From positions 9,794 to 14,959 of the forward strand of contig PATJ01000031.1 of assembly GCA_002713545.1 (NCBI GenBank): 5,166 nucleotides of DNA, written 5' to 3'. Made by a program: the position numbers and the translations under genes. The notes below the pieces were generated by a model, which did no database searches, was not told the DNA's origin, and was given only the letters and a program-made list of their open reading frames with translations. The stretch comes from Acidimicrobiaceae bacterium. GTDB taxonomy: Bacteria > Actinomycetota > Acidimicrobiia > Acidimicrobiales > MedAcidi-G1. Shown one piece after another: positions 1 through 4,552 of the stretch; the first letter of the stretch is position 1, and every line of letters starts with the position of its first letter.

Positions 1-167
1 AATTCGCTTTCTTTTAGTCTTATAACTCTTCCCATTCGGTATGCGGGTAGGCGGCCTTCATCTATAAACCTGTACAAGGTAGCGGTTGTAACACCAAGAC
101 GTTCAGCAGCTTCATTACTGCTCATCCATTTAACTTTTGGATTTGAATTTACTGATCCATCTTCCAT
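1..167 (-). CDS. Excisionase-like helix-turn-helix DNA-binding protein (partial, C-terminus beyond window)
   Basis: Reading the minus strand from the ATG at 167 gives 55 residues before the window edge. After a polar 14-residue leader comes a winged-HTH core. The first helix region is SSNEAAERLGV (16-26), the recognition helix region is TTATLYRFIDEG (27-38), and the wing is RLPAYRMGRVIRL (39-51). This is the excisionase/MerR-like HTH_17 pattern, known from short DNA-binding proteins that are frequent and often chromosomal in actinobacteria. A DNA-binding role is well supported, but the target and any effector are unknown. No integrase or phage gene is visible, so calling it a true Xis would be unfounded. 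No clear Shine-Dalgarno precedes the ATG, and Met15 is a possible alternative start. It is divergent from the membrane-protein gene at 299, so it could act on the shared intergenic DNA. Confidence 0.85.
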   Translation of the reverse strand, partial: MEDGSVNSNPKVKWMSSNEAAERLGVTTATLYRFIDEGRLPAYRMGRVIRLKESE

Positions 168-263
168 TTTTGAATATTAGACCATTTAAAAATCGATCCC
201 ATACATGCTTATTTCATTTTCTATTCGTTGAAAATTTTGTGATTACGCCTTCAAGGCCTATGG

Positions 264-279
264 TTTGCTTATTAGCAAA
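264..279. promoter_or_regulatory. Short perfect inverted repeat (TTTGCT-tatt-AGCAAA) upstream of the membrane-protein gene
   Basis: TTTGCT (264-269) and AGCAAA (274-279) are perfect complements separated by TATT. The end of the repeat lies 19 bp before the ATG at 299, inside the gap shared with the divergent HTH gene at 167. It could be an operator half-site pair or a small 5'-UTR hairpin. A 6-bp dyad in AT-rich DNA can arise by chance, and I found no convincing -35/-10 pair around it. The rest of the 168-298 gap shows nothing else I can support. Confidence 0.3.
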
Positions 280-298
280 TGTCTATCTAAAGAAAAGA

Positions 299-781
299 AT
301 GAACGAAAGTCTGAAAAAAGAATCTGAGACAAATGAAATTTCTGCCTTAGTGGGAGAATTGCCAACGTGGTCAACAAAAAAAACAGTATTTCAAATAGGC
401 GTATTGCTGCTACTCATAGGTTTAATAATCTACTTCACTGCTTTTAGCGAAAACGAAAAGATAGAAAATACTCTTGAGGCACTCATTACTGTCTCAGAAG
501 ATGGTCCAATCATTGAACACATGGGCTACCGATACCAATTCGGTGAAGCAGGAGACGTTGTGGTGATACGTGAATGCAACGGATCCAAGTTGCCATGGTT
601 ATTGCGTGTCTCAACTGGGGAGCTTTTTCGTTTTGACAGTTGGGCGACAGTCAATATAAAAGAAGCATCTTTAATACGTCAGATAGATGGAGCATCTGGT
701 GTAACCGTCACGAACGACCCAATATGCGATCAACTAGTTATAACTAAATTAGACACTGAACCATTGATTCTTGCCAACTAA
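299..781 (+). CDS. Small single-pass membrane-anchored protein of unknown function
   Basis: This 160-residue protein matches no family I can name with confidence. Residues 1-28 are polar and charged (MNESLKKESETNE...). Residues 29-49 form one transmembrane segment (VFQIGVLLLLIGLIIYF), and about 110 residues follow. The positive KK before the segment and its N-terminal position suggest a cytoplasmic N-terminus and an external domain. That domain has a stretch GDVVVIRECNG...PWLLRVSTGELFRFDSW (85-115). It resembles, from memory and unverified, FG-GAP-like beta segments of the form DxDG-P-L-R-TGE-F-FD-W. Two cysteines, C93 and C143, could form a disulfide. The frame is open back to 137, but the extra residues look non-coding and would overlap the start of the divergent HTH gene. 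I therefore prefer ATG 299; ATG 260 is the alternative and has AAGG just upstream. It converges on the GNAT gene with 6 bp between stops. Confidence 0.72.
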   Translation: MNESLKKESETNEISALVGELPTWSTKKTVFQIGVLLLLIGLIIYFTAFSENEKIENTLEALITVSEDGPIIEHMGYRYQFGEAGDVVVIRECNGSKLPWLLRVSTGELFRFDSWATVNIKEASLIRQIDGASGVTVTNDPICDQLVITKLDTEPLILAN

Positions 782-787
782 GCTCAA

Positions 788-1315
788 TTAATCCCTATTT
801 AATTCCCAAATTCCGTGAGGTAATTTTGGGAAAAATGCCAAAACTCTCTCTTCTAGAAATTTAAATCCGAGCCGCTTTGCTACAGCCTGTGACCGATAGT
901 TTTCTGGCAAAATACAACTAAATAGTTTGTCTACTTCAAGCTGATCGAATCCGTAGCGAACTGCTGCTGCTCCTGCCTCAGTGGCATATCCGAACCCCCA
1001 ATAGTCGGGATGGAGTGCCCAGCCAACCTCCACACCTGGCCAGTCATGACGTTCAGGTCTATGCAAACCTGCCCGTCCGACAAATTGCCCTGATTTCTTC
1101 TCTTCAAGTGCCCAGTGACCCGTGCCCCGTAACTCCCACTGGCCAAGCCACGCCGCCATTGCATGAAACGCTTCAGGACGACCTTCATCATCTGGAACAT
1201 GCAAAGCTTCACGAACTTCTCGACTATCCATCATCGAGAAAAAATCATTTGTATCTTCGTCTTTAAACGGTCTCAATATGAGATTCTCTGTCTCTAAAGT
1301 CGGACAAGCTGACAT
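788..1315 (-). CDS. GNAT-family N-acetyltransferase (RimJ/RimL-like)
   Basis: This 175-residue protein is a full-length GNAT acetyltransferase of the Acetyltransf_3 (RimJ/RimL-like) type. Such enzymes transfer acetyl from acetyl-CoA to an amine on a small molecule or a protein N-terminus. The N-terminal LETENLILRPFKDED (7-21) is the classic family opening. HWALEEKKSGQFVGRAGL (67-84) is the beta-strand hairpin. VEVGWALHPDYWGFGYATEA (95-114) holds strand beta4 and the pyrophosphate-binding loop, where the usual R/Q-x-x-G-x-G/A appears as Y-W-G-F-G-Y-A. PENYRSQAVAKRLGF (137-151) is the C-terminal CoA-contact motif. The substrate cannot be read from sequence. The ATG at 1315 places the family opening correctly, although no Shine-Dalgarno is evident. 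It is transcribed away from the biotin-carrier gene across a 74-bp gap and seems unrelated to the carboxylase locus. Confidence 0.93.
   Translation of the reverse strand: MSACPTLETENLILRPFKDEDTNDFFSMMDSREVREALHVPDDEGRPEAFHAMAAWLGQWELRGTGHWALEEKKSGQFVGRAGLHRPERHDWPGVEVGWALHPDYWGFGYATEAGAAAVRYGFDQLEVDKLFSCILPENYRSQAVAKRLGFKFLEERVLAFFPKLPHGIWELNRD
803..832. terminator. Weak hairpin near the convergent gene ends (TTCCCAAA / TTTGGGAA)
   Basis: An 8-bp perfect inverted repeat, TTCCCAAA (803-810) and TTTGGGAA (825-832) with a 14-nt loop, lies just past the plus-strand stop at 781. It is also inside the last codons of the minus-strand GNAT gene. Its position would suit transcription arriving from the left. 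However, the stem has only three G:C pairs, and an A-run rather than a U-run follows on the plus strand, so it is not a standard intrinsic terminator. Confidence 0.22.
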
Positions 1316-1320
1316 GTCAA

Positions 1321-1349
1321 GATATTAATACCGATAAATATTTAATATC
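1321..1349. promoter_or_regulatory. AT-rich nested dyad in the divergent GNAT/biotin-carrier promoter region
   Basis: GATATTAA (1321-1328) and TTAATATC (1342-1349) are perfect 8-bp inverted repeats with a 13-bp spacer. Overlapping the spacer and right arm is a 10-bp perfect palindrome, TAAATATTTA (1335-1344). The left end lies 5 bp from the GNAT start codon at 1315, and the biotin-carrier start is 40 bp to the right. Arms one to two helical turns apart suit a dimeric regulator such as a TetR- or GntR-type protein. The region is AT-rich, which makes chance dyads more likely. Confidence 0.4.
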
Positions 1350-1369
1350 CAATAGTGTCCTTCACACAA
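1342..1369 (-). promoter_or_regulatory. Possible promoter for the GNAT gene
   Basis: On the minus strand, TTGTGT (plus 1364-1369) and TATTAA (plus 1342-1347) are separated by 16 bp. They match the -35 consensus at 3 of 6 bases and the -10 at 4 of 6. The -10 overlaps the right arm of the dyad at 1321-1349, so a protein bound there would be expected to interfere with transcription. The match is weak and position is the main support. Confidence 0.22.
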
Positions 1370-1389
1370 CTTGATGCTCAAATCTAGAT

Positions 1390-1614
1390 GTGAATGAGAT
1401 GCAACTTGAGACACCCGTACAAGGGACGGTTTGGAAAGTTGTAGTAAAAGTGGATCAGACTGTTAAAGCGGGAGAAACGCTTCTAATCATTGAGTCGATG
1501 AAAATGGAAATTCCCATTGAGTCTCCTAGATCAGGAATAGTGCGAGAACTCCTAGCCACTGAAGGGGAACAAGTGAAACAAGACAGTGTCGTCGCCATTT
1601 TGGAAGTTGCTTAG
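1390..1614 (+). CDS. Stand-alone biotin carboxyl carrier protein (biotinyl/lipoyl-attachment domain)
   Basis: The protein is 74 residues and consists of one biotinyl domain. It carries CO2 as carboxybiotin between a biotin carboxylase and a carboxyltransferase. ESMKMEIPIE (35-44) is the biotinylation motif with K38 as the modified lysine; E-x-M-K-M favours biotin over lipoyl. TPVQGTVWKV (8-17) and RSGIVRELLATEGEQVKQDSV (47-67) are the two symmetric beta-sandwich halves. The usual PMPG turn is PVQG here. Small single-domain carriers of about 70 residues are common partners of actinobacterial acyl-CoA carboxylases. The GTG at 1390 gives 74 residues; ATG at 1399 gives 71 and aligns about equally well, and neither has a clear Shine-Dalgarno. 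It converges on the carboxyltransferase gene with 14 bp between stops. The biotin carboxylase is not in view, so its partner enzyme is inferred from proximity. Confidence 0.93.
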   Translation: MNEMQLETPVQGTVWKVVVKVDQTVKAGETLLIIESMKMEIPIESPRSGIVRELLATEGEQVKQDSVVAILEVA

Positions 1615-1628
1615 TTTCCCTAAGAATT

Positions 1629-3227
1629 TCACGGCCTGTATCCAAAACCGGAGGAAGACCCACCTCGAAGTGGTGCTGCGAGGTTAGCGAATTCACACAA
1701 TAGAGGCCTGGTTTTAGCAGGTTCGATAATTTCTTCGACCAAAAATGCTTCTGCCGTTCTAAAGGGTGAACGAACCTTATTCAGCCTTTCAGTTATCTCT
1801 TCAAGTAACTGTTCTGGGTTTTTAGAATTTTCTAACTCCGCACTGTAGGCAGCTGCAACTCCTCCTTCAACAGGAAGAGATCCCCAGTCGCCTGATGGCC
1901 ATGCATAACGATATTGAAATCTATGACCAGGAGAATGAGCTGCACCAGCCACACCAAAGGCTTTACGGATGAGAATCGAACACCAAGGTACACTTGCCTG
2001 ATATATAGCCGCTAAAGCTCGTGCGCCATGTCTGATCGTTGCCTGTTTTTCAGACTCTGTTCCGATAACAAACCCTGGGTTGTCTACTAAGTGCACAACA
2101 GGCAAGTGAAAAGTTTCAGCGAGGTCGACAAAACGAACAACTTTTTGTGCAGCGTCTGCTGTCCAGCCTCCACCATAGTGATAAGGATCTCCGGCTAGTA
2201 AAGCCACAGGCCAACCATCTAATCGAGCGAACCCCGTGATTGCGGAACGTCCAAAAGACGATGACATTTCAAAGAAGGAATTCTCGTCGAAAACCGATTC
2301 TATTATGTTCCTCATTTTGTAGACTTTTCGCCTGTCTCTCGGGATAATGTCATTTAAATTCGTATCTGTTCGTGACGAGCGATCCTCCGTTGCTGATCTT
2401 TCTGCTTTTTCAAACGCAGAAGAAGGAAGATACGAGAGAAACTTTCGTGCAGATTCAAACGCTTCCTCTTCAGAATCAACTTCATCATCTATGGAACCGT
2501 TTCGGGTTTGGATTTGACTACCTCCCAGACTTTCTTTATCAACCTCCTCTATTCCTAATGCGTTTACAACTGGTGGCCCAGCCACAAAAAGCTGTGATAG
2601 GTCTTTAACCATCACCGAATAATGGCTTGATACCGCCCTAGCAGCCCCCAATCCCGCCACTGGACCTAAACATAAAGAGACTGTGGGCACTGTCGCAAGA
2701 TTTGAAACCACGTACTCCCATCCGGGATTTAAAGGCACATAGGTCCTAGCGCCCCTGCCGTAAGTATTGGCACTTATAGACCCTTTGGAATGCTCAGTAG
2801 GGTCAAGCGTCTTGACAGAACCGCCTCCTCCCGTTCCATCAATTAACCTGATTAGTGGAAGGTGTAATTCGTTGGCCATTTGCTCAGCAGCAACCTGCTT
2901 TGTGATTATCGATGCGTCTGCTGCTCCACCTCTAACCGTGAAGTCATCTCCTGCTATGACAACTGTCCGATTGTTTATTCGCCCTCTGCCAAAAATAAAA
3001 TTCGAGGCCTGCAGGTCGAGCAACTCTCCATTTTCGTCATATGTGGCTTTACCGGCGATTTTTCCTATTTCGTGGAAAGAACCTTCGTCCAGTAAAAGTT
3101 CGATTCTCTCTCTTATATTAAATTTGCCTCTTTGATTCTGGCGTTCAACTTTTTCGCTACCGCCCATTTTCTCGGCCAAGGATTCACGGAGATTTAGTTC
3201 TTCTAGTTCAGGTTCCCATTCGGACAT
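1629..3227 (-). CDS. Acyl-CoA carboxylase carboxyltransferase (beta) subunit, substrate unassigned
   Basis: This 532-residue protein is full length for the PccB/AccB/MmdA family (about 510-540). It moves the carboxyl group from carboxybiotin to an acyl-CoA. The opening, LAEKMGGSEKVERQNQRGK (17-35) then RERIELLLDEGSFHEIG (39-55), is typical. The N-terminal crotonase-fold half contains DGTGGGGSV (130-138) and LGPVAGLGAARAV (187-199), where the first oxyanion-hole loop lies. The C-terminal half has GDPYHYGGGWTADAAQKVVRF (346-366), DNPGFVIGT (382-390), IRHGARALAAIY (398-409) and RKAFGVAGAAH (421-431), followed by WPSGDWGSLPVEGG (443-456). The position equivalent to the Asp/Ile specificity residue of Streptomyces PccB/AccB (Asp422 in PccB) appears to be A429. 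Propionyl-CoA or acetyl-CoA should therefore not be assumed. The start has only a weak ribosome site. It lies 18 bp after the amidohydrolase stop, consistent with co-transcription. The nearby carrier protein is the likely biotin donor. Confidence 0.93.
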   Translation of the reverse strand: MSEWEPELEELNLRESLAEKMGGSEKVERQNQRGKFNIRERIELLLDEGSFHEIGKIAGKATYDENGELLDLQASNFIFGRGRINNRTVVIAGDDFTVRGGAADASIITKQVAAEQMANELHLPLIRLIDGTGGGGSVKTLDPTEHSKGSISANTYGRGARTYVPLNPGWEYVVSNLATVPTVSLCLGPVAGLGAARAVSSHYSVMVKDLSQLFVAGPPVVNALGIEEVDKESLGGSQIQTRNGSIDDEVDSEEEAFESARKFLSYLPSSAFEKAERSATEDRSSRTDTNLNDIIPRDRRKVYKMRNIIESVFDENSFFEMSSSFGRSAITGFARLDGWPVALLAGDPYHYGGGWTADAAQKVVRFVDLAETFHLPVVHLVDNPGFVIGTESEKQATIRHGARALAAIYQASVPWCSILIRKAFGVAGAAHSPGHRFQYRYAWPSGDWGSLPVEGGVAAAYSAELENSKNPEQLLEEITERLNKVRSPFRTAEAFLVEEIIEPAKTRPLLCEFANLAAPLRGGSSSGFGYRP

Positions 3228-3245
3228 AATTGGCTTATTTACTTT

Positions 3246-4430
3246 CTAGAGGTTCCTAAGAATATTCAACTGCCTTGTGTTGTCTCTCATTACAAGCTGC
3301 AAGTCATCTTCGTTTAGGTCCTTGATCTCTTCTAAGTAATCGAGAGGAGTTGGCATGCCTTCAATGTGGGGCCAGTCGGATCCGAAGATGACATGATCAG
3401 CACCCATTAATTCAATAATCTCATAAACGTTGTCTTCCCAAAATGGATTCATCCACACATGTTGACGGAAAAGTTCAACTGGATCTTCATCAAACCAGCT
3501 GGGAGATTTCTTTGCTTGCTGTTTAAGTTTTCTAAAAAGCATGTCTAAATAATCTGCGCCATTTTCAACTGAAGCTATGCGTAAATTTGGGAAACGTGTG
3601 TACATGCGTTCCATTGACATCGTAATTAACCAGTCATGTGCGGCTCTTTCAATACTGAAAGCTTTTATAGATGGCCGGTATCGACCAGTCATGCTGCTCC
3701 CAAAAGCATCTTCTGCGTAACCTTGAGAGGAATATCCGCTGTCACCTGCATGAATAACAGTTGTGATTCCCGCCTCATTGACACGTGACCAAAAAGAGTC
3801 AAATACTGGGTCACCAGGCGACAATTGGCCCTCTTGGGTCCATACAGGAGCTGGTCTCATCACGATAGTTCGAGCTCCTTTCTCTAAACACCATTCCAAC
3901 TCGGATACCGCTTGGTCTATATCCATCAAAGAAATATAGGGTGACGCAAATATTTTTTCTTTATAATCAAACCCCCAGTCTTCTTCAATCCATCTGTTAA
4001 ATCCCCGCATCAGTGCCACAACAGCCTGAGTGTCATCTTTCAGTAACTCTTCGTAAAGAACTCCTAAAGTTGGAAATAGCCATATTGATTCGAGATTTTG
4101 CGACTCCATAATCTCTAATCTTGCATCCCTATCTATATACGCTGCTGGGAGAGGCTCCCTGTCTTTTAGATATTCCATGGGATTTTTACCCTCAGGGTTT
4201 CCACGAAAGTATTTATGCAAAGCACCGGGTTTTGCTATTGGATCCCAAGTCGGATTAGTTACAGCCTTGCTTAATTTACCTCCCACCACGTGATACTTGC
4301 GGCCGTCTACTTCTGCCCACTGAACCACTCGAGCCTTCATTTCTTCTGGAACATGGCGGGTGAAAGCATCTTCGCTTTCGTAATAATGGTTGTCACAGTC
4401 AAAAGGTTCGAAAGTTAATTCCCTACTCAT
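3246..4430 (-). CDS. Amidohydrolase_2-family metal-dependent hydrolase/decarboxylase
   Basis: This 394-residue TIM-barrel protein belongs to the COG2159/ACMSD-like amidohydrolase group, whose members hydrolyse or decarboxylate substrates with one metal ion. FDCDNHYYE (10-18) supplies a D-x-H pair (D13, H15). TTVIHAGDSGY (223-233) supplies H227. VIFGSDWPHIEG (347-358) supplies D352. These match the (E/D)xH...H...D metal set of gamma-resorcylate-type decarboxylases. Where those enzymes have LGHMGE, this one has ASVENG (286-291), so the usual catalytic His is absent and E289 is adjacent. DNTRQLN (383-389) is the family C-terminal signature. The frame extends to a GTG at 4469. I chose ATG 4430 because GGAG (plus 4436-4439, complement) lies 5 nt upstream and the family opening begins just after it. 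It is first in an apparent operon with the carboxyltransferase and divergent from the crotonase. The substrate is unknown. Confidence 0.9.
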   Translation of the reverse strand: MSRELTFEPFDCDNHYYESEDAFTRHVPEEMKARVVQWAEVDGRKYHVVGGKLSKAVTNPTWDPIAKPGALHKYFRGNPEGKNPMEYLKDREPLPAAYIDRDARLEIMESQNLESIWLFPTLGVLYEELLKDDTQAVVALMRGFNRWIEEDWGFDYKEKIFASPYISLMDIDQAVSELEWCLEKGARTIVMRPAPVWTQEGQLSPGDPVFDSFWSRVNEAGITTVIHAGDSGYSSQGYAEDAFGSSMTGRYRPSIKAFSIERAAHDWLITMSMERMYTRFPNLRIASVENGADYLDMLFRKLKQQAKKSPSWFDEDPVELFRQHVWMNPFWEDNVYEIIELMGADHVIFGSDWPHIEGMPTPLDYLEEIKDLNEDDLQLVMRDNTRQLNILRNL

Positions 4431-4448
4431 AACGTCTCCATTTGTGAT

Positions 4449-4465
4449 GGTTACATAAAGGTTAC
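4449..4465. repeat. Direct repeat GGTTAC-N5-GGTTAC upstream of the amidohydrolase gene
   Basis: GGTTAC occurs at 4449-4454 and 4460-4465, an 11-bp period or one helical turn. A further GTTAC lies at 4485-4489. The pair sits 19-35 bp upstream of the minus-strand start at 4430, in the region shared with the divergent crotonase gene. Same-face direct repeats can be binding sites for a transcription factor, but the repeat unit is only 6 bp. Function is speculative. Confidence 0.3.
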
Positions 4466-4493
4466 CCACGATGAACTATTCTGAGTTACTGAG

Positions 4494-4529
4494 AGTGCTT
4501 AGATTCGAATATCATCGTCAAAGAGCACT
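4494..4529. promoter_or_regulatory. Dyad symmetry in the divergent amidohydrolase/crotonase promoter region
   Basis: AGTGCT (4494-4499) and AGCACT (4524-4529) are inverted repeats with a 24-bp spacer. Within the spacer lies the 8-bp perfect palindrome ATTCGAAT (4503-4510), immediately followed by TATCAT (4510-4515), which matches a -10 hexamer at 5 of 6 bases for the crotonase direction. The matching -35 is poor (TTACTG, 4486-4491, 18-bp spacing). The 122-bp gap must hold both promoters, so this is a reasonable place for an operator, but no regulator can be named. Confidence 0.28.
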
Positions 4530-4552
4530 TACCTTATAAATTGGAGTCTTTT

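Noticed and set aside
137..298. N-terminal extension of the membrane protein from ATG 137
   Set aside because: The added 54 residues look like translated non-coding DNA, overlap the first codons of the well-supported divergent HTH gene, and would leave no promoter space. ATG 299 gives a normal polar leader before the membrane segment.
931..1266. Open frames on both strands inside the GNAT gene (931-1212 minus, 1015-1266 plus)
   Set aside because: Both are alternative frames of a gene with all GNAT motifs, and their translations show no domain features.
1610..1624. CTTAG-tttcc-CTAAG hairpin between the biotin-carrier and carboxyltransferase stops
   Set aside because: A 5-bp AT-rich stem with no U-run is too weak to call a bidirectional terminator, although its position is suggestive.
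2372..3135. Plus-strand open frames opposite the carboxyltransferase (2372-2608, 2767-3135, 2880-3095)
   Set aside because: They are antisense to a full-length conserved gene, lack ribosome sites or recognisable domains, and overlap one another.
4431..4469. Longer amidohydrolase starting at GTG 4469
   Set aside because: ATG 4430 has GGAG at 5-nt spacing and directly precedes the family opening. The 13 extra residues match nothing recognisable and fall in the likely promoter region.
4535..4540. TATAAA as a -10 box for the crotonase gene
   Set aside because: It directly abuts the ribosome site and start codon, so a transcript from it would lose the strong GGAG, and no -35 hexamer is correctly placed upstream.
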